Assembly: GCA_937127205.1 (NCBI GenBank)
Contig: CAKZLS010000201.1
Location: 1-11,204 of the forward strand
Length of the DNA stretch: 11,204 nucleotides
DNA from: an uncultured Rhodospirillales bacterium
Lineage (GTDB): Bacteria > Pseudomonadota > Alphaproteobacteria > Rhodospirillales > Defluviicoccaceae
Reading direction: 5' to 3'
In this document: positions 1-6,913 of the stretch, piece by piece
Position numbering within the stretch: position 1 is the stretch's first letter
Layout of the letters: the number at the start of each line of letters is the position of its first letter
Translations under genes and position numbers: made by a program
The notes under the pieces: model-generated
Databases searched by the model: none
Seen by the model: the letters and a program-made list of their open reading frames with translations, nothing else
Told to the model about the DNA's origin: nothing

Positions 1-1
1 C

Positions 2-697
2 GGTGAAGCGCCGGTGGTCGCGCACAACGAGGACGGCTTGGCGGCGTTCGACGGGCGCTGTTTCATTGCCGAGACCGCGTCCGGCGCCCACGGGGGCTTT
101 CTGGCGTTCTGCTATCCGGGGTCGATCCGCGGGCATACGTTCGCAGTTTCCGGCAAGGGTCTGGTAGCGACCACGAACAATCTGCGTCTATGTAACTTCC
201 GGCCGCAAATCCCTAGGATGGTTCTGTCGCGCGCGGTGGTGGACGCAGATACCTTGGATGCGGCGCTGGCGATGCTGCGCGATGCGCCCGTCAGCGGCGG
301 CTTCCATCTCACGCTCGCCCAAGCCGGCGACCCGAGGATCATCAGCGTGGAATACGGCGGCGGCCAAGTGGTGGCGCGAACGGTCATGGCGCCGTCCGTT
401 CACGCCAACCATGCCTTGCTGATCCCGCAAGACGGCTTCGACCAGACCGTCACCACCTCGTCGCGGGACCGCCAGGCGCGCGGATCCAAGATGCTTGCCG
501 ATGGCTGCCGCGATCCAATGACGATCCTCCGCGATACCGAGGGGCCTGGCCTGCCCCTTTGGAGGCGCGACGCCGACGATCCGGACGAGGAAAACACAAT
601 GGCCTCGGCGGTCTTCCAAGTTCATCCCAACACCGTTCGCTGGTGTTTCTATCACGGCGCATCGGACACGCCGGTCTACGCCAGCGAAGAAAGTTAG
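2..697 (+). CDS. C45-family amide hydrolase / acyltransferase-like protein, 3' part
   Basis: The frame is open from the left edge (first complete codon at 2) to a TAG at 695-697, giving about 231 residues of the C-terminal part. The visible start reads GEAPVVAHNEDG, which fits the HN-x-D motif that follows the N-terminal nucleophile cysteine region in the C45 family (isopenicillin-N acyltransferase, linear-amide C-N hydrolases). Further family-like stretches are TTNNLRL, SGGFHLTLAQA, HANHALL (family usually H-T/A-N-H), TSSRDRQARG and the C-terminal MASAVFQVHPNTVRWCFYHG. Members are autoprocessed Ntn-hydrolases that cut or transfer acyl groups on amides. The catalytic cysteine lies upstream of the window, so activity cannot be judged. 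The gene converges on an asparaginase, and both may handle amide nitrogen (inference). The substrate is unknown. Confidence 0.75.
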   Translation, partial: GEAPVVAHNEDGLAAFDGRCFIAETASGAHGGFLAFCYPGSIRGHTFAVSGKGLVATTNNLRLCNFRPQIPRMVLSRAVVDADTLDAALAMLRDAPVSGGFHLTLAQAGDPRIISVEYGGGQVVARTVMAPSVHANHALLIPQDGFDQTVTTSSRDRQARGSKMLADGCRDPMTILRDTEGPGLPLWRRDADDPDEENTMASAVFQVHPNTVRWCFYHGASDTPVYASEES

Positions 698-1728
698 GGT
701 TCCGGGTCCGGGGTGAGCTCGCCTCGAAGGTTCTGCTGCATTTTTTCGGCGATCTCCCGGCTGCCGAGTTCGCGCGCGAACAGGGTGTGCATCTTGGCGA
801 AGGCGGCTTCGCGGGTCAGGTCGAAGCCGCTGACCACCCCGCATTCCGCGAGTGCCGAGCCCGCCGCGTAGGTTCCGAGAGCTACATGGCCGTCGAGGCA
901 CTGGGAGACTGCCACGGCGACCACACCGCCGTCGATGGCCTCGCCAAGAACATGGATCAACGCTTCGTTGCAGTCAGGCGCGGTTCCCCGGCCATAGCAC
1001 TCGAGGATCAGGCCTTGCGCGCCGGCGTCGACCACGCCCTTGACCATGTCGGCGTGAATGCCCGGAAAGATCGGCAGCACGACGATGGTGCTGGGGCGGT
1101 AGGCCAGGGGCTCCAGCCATTCTACCGGTCCCACCGGCGGTAGTTTGGGCACATCGTGAAACTGAATATAAGAGCCGAGATCCGCCAACGGCGAGAAACT
1201 CGGAGAATCGAACGCATCCAAGGCGGTGGAGTCGGTCTTGATGGTTCGGTTTGCGCGCAGCAGGCGGCGGCCGAACACCACGGTAACTTCCGATGTGGCC
1301 GCGCGCGCCGCAACGATCAGGGCGGCCTCCAAATTGGCGTGGGCGTCGGAACGAAGCTCCACCAGCGGGATCTGCGCCCCGGTCAGCACCACCGGCTTGG
1401 CCGCGCCCGCCAGCAGAAAAGACAACGCCGACGCTGTGTACGCCAAGGTATCGGTGCCATGGACGATAACGAACCCATCGTAGTGGGGTACCAACGCGCA
1501 AACCCGCGCTGCCAAGTCGTACCAGAATTCGGGCGTCACGTTGGCACTGTCGATGGGCGGGTTGATCTCCACCAGTTCGTAGCGTGGAATACCCTCGGCC
1601 CGGAGCTGCGGCATCCTTGTTCTTAGCAGCCCACCCAGATCTGGCGCCGGGATGTAGCCGCGAGCGGACCGCACCATGCCCAGGGTGCCGCCCGTATAGA
1701 TCACGCAAATGCACTTGGTTCCGCTCAT
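694..1728 (-). CDS. ansA: Type I (cytoplasmic) L-asparaginase
   Basis: This 344-residue protein should hydrolyse L-asparagine to aspartate and ammonia. The length is close to that of cytoplasmic AnsA-type enzymes (about 340). The first signature, YTGGTLGM (11-18), carries the nucleophilic threonine T15. The second, HGTDTL (90-95), carries T92 and D93. S61 in DSANVTP fits the substrate-binding serine, and K164 in RTIKTDST fits the catalytic lysine, so both catalytic triads look complete. There is no signal peptide, which favours the cytoplasmic type. The ATG is at 1726-1728, and I see no strong ribosome binding site before it. The TAA (694-696) overlaps the TAG of the opposing C45 gene. The AGCS transporter gene lies 81 bp upstream on the same strand, separated by a hairpin, so the asparaginase may depend on read-through or on a promoter inside that short gap. 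Confidence 0.92.
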   Translation of the reverse strand: MSGTKCICVIYTGGTLGMVRSARGYIPAPDLGGLLRTRMPQLRAEGIPRYELVEINPPIDSANVTPEFWYDLAARVCALVPHYDGFVIVHGTDTLAYTASALSFLLAGAAKPVVLTGAQIPLVELRSDAHANLEAALIVAARAATSEVTVVFGRRLLRANRTIKTDSTALDAFDSPSFSPLADLGSYIQFHDVPKLPPVGPVEWLEPLAYRPSTIVVLPIFPGIHADMVKGVVDAGAQGLILECYGRGTAPDCNEALIHVLGEAIDGGVVAVAVSQCLDGHVALGTYAAGSALAECGVVSGFDLTREAAFAKMHTLFARELGSREIAEKMQQNLRGELTPDPEP

Positions 1729-1759
1729 CTCGCTATGGCCGTTAAAGAACGAAAATTTT

Positions 1760-1796
1760 GGCCACCGGCGGCAGGAAAATGGTACCGCCGGTGGCC
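1760..1796 (-). terminator. Hairpin between AGCS symporter and asparaginase genes
   Basis: A perfect 12-bp stem, GGCCACCGGCGG (1760-1771) with CCGCCGGTGGCC (1785-1796), encloses a 13-nt loop. It starts 14 nt past the symporter stop codon. On the minus strand the stem is followed by AAAATTTT, so the U-run begins four bases late. It is a plausible intrinsic terminator or attenuator for the symporter transcript and may lower asparaginase expression relative to the transporter. On the plus strand there is no T-run after the stem. Confidence 0.6.
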
Positions 1797-1809
1797 CGCT
1801 GAACGGAGA

Positions 1810-3234
1810 CTATTTCTTGTCCCAGGCTGTTTCGTCGATATCCAAATCCGGGAACTTCTGTGGATCGAACACTGGCTCGTCGTTTCCTGCCTTCAACTGA
1901 TCCGTAAAGTCCTTGAGGACCCGCATGCCCACCGGAAACAACATGAGAATGGCGATAAGGTTGACTAGGGCCAGAACACCCATCATCGGATCGGAGAAGA
2001 AGAACACGGCTGTGGCGCCGGGGGCCGAGGACCCGAGAAACACCAAGCCGATGACGGCGATCCGCAGGATGTGACGGGATATGTGGCTCTCGGTGAACAC
2101 AGTGAGGGCGTTCTCACCGAGGTAGTAGTTGTAGATGATAGAGCTGAAGGCAAACAACATGATGGCCGCCGTCAGGAAGTACTGGCTCCATGTGCCGACG
2201 TGTGATTCCAAGGAGTCCTGAACCAAAACTACACCGTCGATACCTTCTGCTCCAGGCACATAGACCGAGCCCAACAAGATCATGAAGGCTGTGCAGGAAC
2301 AGATAATGATGGTGTCGATGAACACCGATAGTGATTGAACGATTCCCTGGTTAATGGGATGGCGCACATACGCCGTTGCCGCCACGTTCGGGGCGCTGCC
2401 GAGGCCCGCCTCATTGGAGAACAGCCCGCGGCGAAGTCCTTGGGCGATGGCCGCCCCAATGCCGCCGCCAACCGCTTCTTCGATACCGAAAGCGTTCTTG
2501 ACGATCATGGCGATTACGGCAGGAATTTCGGCGATGTTGAACACGATAATCACGAGGGCCATTCCGATGTAGATAAAGGCCATGAGCGGGACCACGATAT
2601 CGGCGACGTGGGCAATCCGCTTGATTCCGCCGTAAACGACGAAACCGGCGATGACGGCCAGCAAGAGTCCTGTCCAAATCCTGTCGATACCCAGACTGTC
2701 CTTTACTGCACCCGCCACGGTGTTGCCCTGGAACGCGTTGAAGCCGAGCGCGAATGCCGCGATCAGGGAGATCGCGTAAAGGATGGCCAGCCATTTGTAA
2801 TGATTGCCCAACCCGTGGATGATGTACTGGGCGGGACCGCCACGGTAGGTGCCCGCTTCATCTGGATCTGTGCGCTTGTAAACTTGGGCCAGCGTGCATT
2901 CAAACAGGCTGGTCGCCATGCCCACCAGTGCGATCGCCCACATCCAGAACACAGCGCCCGGACCACCGAGCGTAATCGCGACGGCGACGCCCGCAATATT
3001 TCCGCCGCCGACCCGGCCGCCGACGCTGACAAACAGCGCCTCACGGGAACTGATGTGTCCTTCCGCACCCTTCTGCTTACCGAGCAGCACCCCAAACATG
3101 CGCCCGAAAAAACGGAACTGAACGAAGTTCGAGGCCAACGTGAAGAACACGCCGAAAATTACCAGGATGGGAATGAGTGCCCACCCCCAGGTTACATCGC
3201 CGATGGCGGTAAAAATGCCTTCGATAAACTCCAT
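1810..3234 (-). CDS. Alanine/glycine:cation symporter (AGCS family)
   Basis: A 474-residue polytopic inner-membrane protein of the sodium-coupled alanine/glycine symporter family. Family landmarks appear in order: RVGGGNIAGVA (74-84) followed by GGPGAVFWMW (90-99), YRGGPAQYI (130-138), FNAFQGNTVA (165-174), GLRRGLFSNEAGLGSAPN (266-283) and FIDTIIICSCTA (305-316), with further hydrophobic helices to about 445. The length is normal for the family. The usual GTGN signature reads GGGN here (G77 in place of threonine), a small departure at a conserved loop. The ATG (3232-3234) has a good ribosome binding site, GGGGAG, about six bases upstream. The gene precedes an asparaginase on the same strand, so uptake of a small amino acid feeding nitrogen metabolism is plausible (inference). 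The exact substrate (alanine, glycine or another) cannot be read from sequence. Confidence 0.92.
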   Translation of the reverse strand: MEFIEGIFTAIGDVTWGWALIPILVIFGVFFTLASNFVQFRFFGRMFGVLLGKQKGAEGHISSREALFVSVGGRVGGGNIAGVAVAITLGGPGAVFWMWAIALVGMATSLFECTLAQVYKRTDPDEAGTYRGGPAQYIIHGLGNHYKWLAILYAISLIAAFALGFNAFQGNTVAGAVKDSLGIDRIWTGLLLAVIAGFVVYGGIKRIAHVADIVVPLMAFIYIGMALVIIVFNIAEIPAVIAMIVKNAFGIEEAVGGGIGAAIAQGLRRGLFSNEAGLGSAPNVAATAYVRHPINQGIVQSLSVFIDTIIICSCTAFMILLGSVYVPGAEGIDGVVLVQDSLESHVGTWSQYFLTAAIMLFAFSSIIYNYYLGENALTVFTESHISRHILRIAVIGLVFLGSSAPGATAVFFFSDPMMGVLALVNLIAILMLFPVGMRVLKDFTDQLKAGNDEPVFDPQKFPDLDIDETAWDKK

Positions 3235-3270
3235 AATCCACTCCCCGTTTCTGAATACAGTCCCACAAAT

Positions 3271-3292
3271 GGTTACGAATTGGTTCGCAACC
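3271..3292. promoter_or_regulatory. Imperfect inverted repeat upstream of the AGCS gene
   Basis: Arms GGTTACGAA (3271-3279) and TTCGCAACC (3284-3292) pair with one mismatch around a 4-bp spacer. The site lies 37-58 bp upstream of the symporter start, where an operator would sit. A second, smaller inverted repeat, TGCAA-N5-TTGCA, is at 3306-3320 in an AT-rich patch. I could not fit a convincing -35/-10 pair here. The regulator is unknown. Confidence 0.35.
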
Positions 3293-3393
3293 TAGCAATG
3301 TTTTTTGCAATTTTGTTGCACTGAGCAGGAAAGGGAGATGCTTTTAGGAAATCAGACGCATTCCGCGCGCTTCCGGACCCGAAGCCGAACCAA

Positions 3394-3415
3394 AGGCCAC
3401 CGAGCCGACTGGCCT
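3394..3415 (-). terminator. Weak hairpin downstream of the META lipoprotein gene
   Basis: AGGCCA (3394-3399) and TGGCCT (3410-3415) form a 6-bp stem with a 10-nt loop, about 57 bp past the lipoprotein stop on the minus strand. Only a short T-run follows, so it is a poor intrinsic terminator. The rest of 3235-3471 shows no gene. Confidence 0.2.
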
Positions 3416-3471
3416 GCCCCGATCTTCCAGCGATTGGTTTTGCAAGCCGGAGACGCGCCTTTTCGGAGAGG

Positions 3472-3939
3472 CTATTCCGGCTCGGTTTGGGTGAATTGGA
3501 TGACAGGGACCGGGCCGGTGCCATAGATGAACAGCATCCCGTCCTTCACCTCAAACCGCTTGGCTTGGCCGAGTGCATCCAGATATCGCTTTTCCTGCTC
3601 CATCATCGGCGGCGGGCAAGCCATCATTGTGGATCCGATCTTGCCAAATTCAATGGAATGTCCGTCGATGGTTACGGCGCCGAAGAAGCGGTTGCAGCCG
3701 CCGCGACCGGCCACTCTTCCGGCTTCCACGAAATCAAGTGTCGACTTGGCGCCCTCGGCCATGCCCTTTCCGACGATGTCGGTGGCCAACCAGGATGTAC
3801 CTATGAGGTCTCCTGCTGGACCAATTTCCTTTTCGGGATTCGAGCTCACGGATTCGCAGCCGCTCACAAGCACACCCGCAACAAGTGCGATCGCCAGAAA
3901 CTTCTTAACCGGCACGACAGATTGCCGCCCCTCGCTCAT
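3472..3939 (-). CDS. META domain (HslJ-like) lipoprotein
   Basis: A 155-residue predicted lipoprotein. Residues 9-27 form a short signal peptide (VPVKKFLAIALVAG, then VLVSG) ending in a lipobox VSGC with C28 as the lipidated cysteine. The mature part is one META domain (about 46-150). It has the GTSWL start, the GRGGCNRFFG core (78-87), the STMMACPPPMMEQEKRYLDAL block (103-123) and a terminal strand FIYGTGPVPVIQF. C82 and C108 are the usual pair in this family. META/HslJ proteins are envelope-stress or novobiocin-resistance associated, but no reaction is known. The ATG at 3937-3939 has a poor ribosome binding site. A GTG at codon 9 (3913-3915), preceded by GAGGGG at 12 nt, would begin exactly at the signal peptide and is a real alternative. 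The gene lies 42 bp downstream of the unknown gene 3982-4560 and is probably cotranscribed with it. Confidence 0.85.
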   Translation of the reverse strand: MSEGRQSVVPVKKFLAIALVAGVLVSGCESVSSNPEKEIGPAGDLIGTSWLATDIVGKGMAEGAKSTLDFVEAGRVAGRGGCNRFFGAVTIDGHSIEFGKIGSTMMACPPPMMEQEKRYLDALGQAKRFEVKDGMLFIYGTGPVPVIQFTQTEPE

Positions 3940-3981
3940 TTTCTGGATTTCTATAGCGCGATACAGGCGGCCCTGGAACCG

Positions 3982-4560
3982 CTAACGGGCTAGCCAGGCC
4001 TCCAAGGCACGGCGAAGAGCGGGCGCCTCGGCGCGGGGCATGCCCTCCAGCTGCTGAAGCGACTGCTTGAACACATCGATTCCGAGCTCGGCGCTCACCA
4101 CTTGGCGTTCAGCCCGGCCTTCCTCCGGCAAGTTGGCCCTGAGCACGTCGCGCCACTCGGCGATGTCCGCGGCCATGATGTCCGGATCCTCCTTATTCAG
4201 CATGCGAGCGACAATCTGGGCCGACCGAGCACGCAGAGTGCCGCGGCTGATAAGCGTATCCATGGCGGCGGCGGCGCGCGCGCGATAGGCCTGCTCCCTG
4301 GCCCGTAGCATGGGCCGGCCCCGGAATTCATTCGGTTGCGGCACCGACGACGGCCGCACCGTCGCGACGCCGTCCAATTCTCCGAGCAGGTCGAGAAACG
4401 GGGCGCTGAGGTCTTCGGATGGGTCGCTGACGGACGCGACGTACCGCAAAGTGGCGATCAGGACTTCGCGAGCATTGGTTTTATGATCACGCGCTCTTGA
4501 GGCGTTTGCCGAGCGCAAGGCATCCAAGTAGCGGACCAGTGCATCATTGGCTTCGAACAT
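3982..4560 (-). CDS. Hypothetical helical protein
   Basis: A 192-residue protein beginning MFEANDALVRYLDALRSA that I do not recognise. It is rich in Ala, Arg, Glu and Leu, has no membrane segment, signal peptide or cysteine-rich motif, and is probably mostly alpha-helical. The stretch from about 115 to 160 (SAQIVARMLNKEDP, then ADIAEWRDVLRANL) is clearly amphipathic. I chose the ATG at 4558-4560 because GGGGAAAG sits five bases upstream. A longer reading from GTG at 4617 would start only a few bases after the inferred transcription start and has no ribosome binding site. Coding character is supported by a long open frame with ordinary amino acid composition. It is the first gene of a likely two-gene unit with the META lipoprotein. 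No function is proposed. Confidence 0.65.
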   Translation of the reverse strand: MFEANDALVRYLDALRSANASRARDHKTNAREVLIATLRYVASVSDPSEDLSAPFLDLLGELDGVATVRPSSVPQPNEFRGRPMLRAREQAYRARAAAAMDTLISRGTLRARSAQIVARMLNKEDPDIMAADIAEWRDVLRANLPEEGRAERQVVSAELGIDVFKQSLQQLEGMPRAEAPALRRALEAWLAR

Positions 4561-4995
4561 GCGCTTTCCCCGACTTCCCGACCCTGAAAGTCCCTTATCC
4601 CAGCTTCGCAGTCGCACCTATGAACTGTAGTATCGGACCAATAGGTTAATGCTGGCAAGCCCCGTTTGATGCCATTTTCGGATCTCTTTGGGTTATTGTT
4701 TTGACCCGACAAGTGCTAATGAGCAAATTGTGTGAAATAATACAGCCGATTTTGTCAATCAGCGGTTTCGGCGAATGGTTCAACGCGCTGGACTTGTTCT
4801 GCGGGGGTTGCTCTGCCAGACAAAAACTGAGACACAGAACCGACCATGCGACGTCGTCTGGAGGGGGCGGCAGGCTGGTTGCGAGATGGTGGCGCGAAAC
4901 CTCCGCACTATGAGATACCCCGGCGCCATCGATAGTGGCGTGATCCCAGAGCCGAGCATTCCCCCCCCATGCCGGTCGCAGCGAGGAAGCAGGAT
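4561..4995. other. Divergent intergenic region
   Basis: This 435-bp gap separates the leftward unknown gene from the rightward metallo-hydrolase. The part at about 4610-4770 is relatively AT-rich and holds the leftward promoter candidate (4629-4658). A weaker rightward candidate is TTGACC (4701-4706) with CAAATT (4724-4729), 17 bp apart; only the -35 is good. Short rightward open frames at 4701-4913 and 4775-4999 have no ribosome binding site and no recognisable protein, so I do not call them genes. An 8-base C run at 4961-4968 lies just ahead of an in-frame ATG that I do not favour as a start. Confidence 0.5.
4629..4658 (-). promoter_or_regulatory. Sigma70-type promoter for the 3982-4560 gene
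   Basis: Read on the minus strand, TTGCCA (-35, 4653-4658) and GATACT (-10, 4629-4634) are separated by 18 bp. Transcription would start near 4622, leaving a leader of about 60 nt before the ATG at 4560. This also argues against the GTG at 4617 as the start codon. Confidence 0.5.
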
Positions 4996-5655
4996 GTGAA
5001 CCAGGCCGAACCGGAAACCAACCTGAAATGCGCCATCGTTCCGGTGACGCCGTTCGTGCAGAACTGCACCGTGGTATGGTGCCAGGAAACCATGAAGGGT
5101 GCGGTGGTCGATCCAGGCGGCGACATCGACCGTATTTTGGCGACGGTGGCCGAAAACGGAGTCGAGCTGGAAAAAATCATGCTGACCCACGGCCACCTGG
5201 ACCACGCTGGCGGTACTGCAGATCTGGTGGATAAGCTGGGCCTACCTATCGAGGGGCCGCATGAAGAGGACAAATTCTGGATCGATGGCATGGTCGAGCA
5301 GGGCCGCAGCTTCGGTGTACCGGGAGCGCGCCCGTTCACGCCCGATCGATGGCTGAAGGCGGGCGATCAGGTGACCGTCGGCACAGTGGTGTTCGACGTG
5401 TACTTCTGTCCGGGTCATACGCCTGGGCATGTAGTGTTTTTTCACGAATCTTCTCGCCTCGCATTCGTTGGCGACGTGCTGTTCGCCGGATCCATCGGCC
5501 GCACCGACTTTCCCCGCGGCGACTTCGACACCCTGATCCGTTCGATCCGCGAGCAATTGTGGCCGTTGGGCGACGATGTGGCCTTCATTTGCGGTCACGG
5601 CCCCATGTCCACGTTCGGCCACGAACGCAAGACCAATCCATTCGTCAACGGATAG
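4996..5655 (+). CDS. MBL-fold metallo-hydrolase, GloC/YcbL-type glyoxalase II
   Basis: A 219-residue zinc hydrolase. The metal-site residues are all present: THGHLDH (H65, H67, D69, H70), H141 in CPGHTPGH, D160 in FVGDVLF and H201 in ICGHGPMSTFGHERKTNPF. The compact length and the terminal GHGP-x-S/T-T/F-x-x-E/H-R-K/R-TNPF signature match the YcbL/GloC branch of hydroxyacylglutathione hydrolases, which hydrolyse S-D-lactoylglutathione in methylglyoxal detoxification. Other thiolester hydrolases of this superfamily remain possible. I chose GTG at 4996 because AGGAAGCAGG lies directly upstream at a workable distance. The ATG at 4969 follows a run of eight cytosines and has no ribosome binding site. 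The EamA transporter gene follows 88 bp downstream on the same strand and may share the transcript. Confidence 0.88.
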   Translation: MNQAEPETNLKCAIVPVTPFVQNCTVVWCQETMKGAVVDPGGDIDRILATVAENGVELEKIMLTHGHLDHAGGTADLVDKLGLPIEGPHEEDKFWIDGMVEQGRSFGVPGARPFTPDRWLKAGDQVTVGTVVFDVYFCPGHTPGHVVFFHESSRLAFVGDVLFAGSIGRTDFPRGDFDTLIRSIREQLWPLGDDVAFICGHGPMSTFGHERKTNPFVNG

Positions 5656-5743
5656 CCGCGGCTCTCGTGTGTGGAACTAAGCGGACGGCCGCCCGGCATT
5701 GTTGCGGCTGCGCCGAACCCGCCTTCCGCGACGGCAATTGATA

Positions 5744-6682
5744 ATGGCAGGCCGCAGGCCGTTGCTCCACTGGGTGCTATTGCTGGCATTGGTCGTAATG
5801 TGGGGAAGTTCCTTCATGCTGACCAAAGTGGCCGTCACCGCCATCGCTCCTTCGAGCGTTGTGGCCGGCCGACTGGTTATCGCCGCAATTGTTCTCGGCT
5901 TTGCGCTAACGGCGGTCCGCCGGCGTCTGCCCGGTTGCGGGCGGCACTGGATGTTTTTCATCGCCATGGCGGTGATGGGAAACTGCCTGCCGTTCTGGTT
6001 GATCAGTTGGGGACAGCAAGGAATCGACAGCGGCGTCGCCGGGATCTTGATGGCGGCAATGCCCCTGGCCACCCTTGTCCTGGCCCATGTCTTCGTCGAA
6101 GGGGAGCGGCTGACCGTTGTCCGGGCGGGAGGTTTCGCCACCGGTTTCGCGGGAATCGTCGTTCTGGTGGGGCCGCAGGCTTTCATGGAACTGACCGGCG
6201 CTGGGTCCGATCTTGTTCACGAACTCTCGGTCCTCGCCGGGGCGCTGTGCTATGCTGTCGCCACTATCATCGCGCGGCGCAGGCCCGACAGCGACGCTCT
6301 TGTTGCCGCCACCGGCGTGGCCATCGCCGCGTCGTTAGTCATGGCGCCTGTGGCGGTTATCGTGGCGCCGATGTCGATGCCGGTGTCCATGGCAGACGCC
6401 GCCTCCGCACCGTTGGTTTCGCGCATCCCTTTGGCGGGTCTCGCTTCCATTGCCATCCTGGGCGTGGTGTCGACGGCGCTGGCGACCGTCGTTTATTTCA
6501 AGCTCATTACCTTGGCCGGTCCTAGTTTTCTCTCTCTGATCAACTATCTTATTCCGCTTTGGGCCGTACTCATGGGAATGATCGCGTTGAACGAACAGCC
6601 GGACTGGAGAGCCCTCGGCGCCTTGGCGCTGGTGCTGTCCGGTATCGCGCTAAGTGAATTCAGGCGCCCTGTTGCCAAGTGA
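5744..6682 (+). CDS. EamA/DMT-family transporter
   Basis: A 312-residue inner-membrane protein with two EamA repeats and about ten transmembrane helices. Repeat one (about 8-145) opens with VVMWGSSFMLTKVAV and contains an SSVVAGRL arginine-bearing stretch typical of the family. Repeat two (about 165-305) ends with LINYLIPLWAVLMGMIALNE, the classic EamA C-terminal block. Such proteins export metabolites, amino acids or drugs, and the substrate is not readable from sequence. I chose the ATG at 5744. An in-frame TTG at 5699 would add 15 arginine-rich residues of low plausibility. The ribosome binding site is weak for both. It lies downstream of the GloC-like gene, and beyond it begins the AT-rich region that precedes the sphingolipid operon. 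Confidence 0.88.
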   Translation: MAGRRPLLHWVLLLALVVMWGSSFMLTKVAVTAIAPSSVVAGRLVIAAIVLGFALTAVRRRLPGCGRHWMFFIAMAVMGNCLPFWLISWGQQGIDSGVAGILMAAMPLATLVLAHVFVEGERLTVVRAGGFATGFAGIVVLVGPQAFMELTGAGSDLVHELSVLAGALCYAVATIIARRRPDSDALVAATGVAIAASLVMAPVAVIVAPMSMPVSMADAASAPLVSRIPLAGLASIAILGVVSTALATVVYFKLITLAGPSFLSLINYLIPLWAVLMGMIALNEQPDWRALGALALVLSGIALSEFRRPVAK

Positions 6683-6691
6683 AATCAAGAT

Positions 6692-6766
6692 ATGAGAGCA
6701 AGCACTCTTTTTATAGTGTCAGTTTTTCTTGCTTCTACTATATATGGTAATGCTATAATCAGTTAA
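6692..6766 (+). CDS. Possible 24-residue signal-peptide-like short ORF
   Basis: Starting nine bases after the EamA stop, ATG AGA GCA begins a 24-codon frame encoding MRASTLFIVSVFLASTIYG, then NAIIS, and ending in a double stop TAA TAA (6764-6769). It has a basic start, a hydrophobic core and a small-residue end (GNA), as in a signal peptide or a small membrane protein. The ribosome binding site is weak (AAG). It could be a genuine small peptide, the surviving 5' end of a decayed secreted-protein gene, or chance. Confidence 0.2.
   Translation: MRASTLFIVSVFLASTIYGNAIIS
6729..6759 (+). promoter_or_regulatory. Extended -10 promoter candidate
   Basis: TGCTATAAT at 6751-6759 is a perfect TGn-TATAAT extended -10 element. 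The best upstream hexamer is TTGCTT (6729-6734), 19 bp away, which an extended -10 can tolerate. Transcription would start near 6766 and leave about 550 nt before the operon's first gene, so it may make a separate small RNA or a long leader. Confidence 0.4.
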
Positions 6767-6868
6767 TAACGAATCGACCGGATAAGAGGATCGGCCATTG
6801 TTCAATGCGCGCGTATTCGAGGGCTCAAGAGCACGTTAGGCGAGACGTGAACATCAGCAATATCTTGA

Positions 6869-6888
6869 CGTAACAAACCGTAACAAAG
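6869..6888 (+). repeat. Tandem 10-bp repeat CGTAACAAAC / CGTAACAAAG
   Basis: Two head-to-tail copies, CGTAACAAAC (6869-6878) and CGTAACAAAG (6879-6888), differ only in the last base. A third core, TAACAAAA, is at 6905-6912. The 10-bp period is one helical turn, as in direct-repeat sites bound by OmpR/PhoB-type response regulators (inference from geometry). They lie just upstream of the Fur-overlapped promoter, where an activator would bind. Confidence 0.4.
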
Positions 6889-6913
6889 ATTGATTTGAGC
6901 GGTTTAACAAAAG

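Noticed and set aside
2335..3324. Rightward 329-codon open frame opposite the AGCS gene
   Set aside because: It is antisense to a clearly recognised transporter gene and its translation is rich in charged residues and His with no family features.
3300..3325. Sigma54-type -24/-12 promoter on the minus strand before the AGCS gene
   Set aside because: A TTGC element is present but the required GG at -24 with correct spacing is missing.
4961..4968. Run of eight cytosines as a phase-variation tract
   Set aside because: It lies upstream of the favoured GTG start at 4996, so slippage would not change the reading frame.
4701..4999. Two short rightward open frames upstream of the metallo-hydrolase
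   Set aside because: No ribosome binding sites, low-complexity translations, and no family resemblance; better explained as promoter-region DNA.
6695..6734. Intrinsic terminator after the EamA gene
   Set aside because: AGCAAG/CTTGCT and CACT/AGTG can pair, but the stem is short, AT-rich and interrupted, so it is not a credible terminator.
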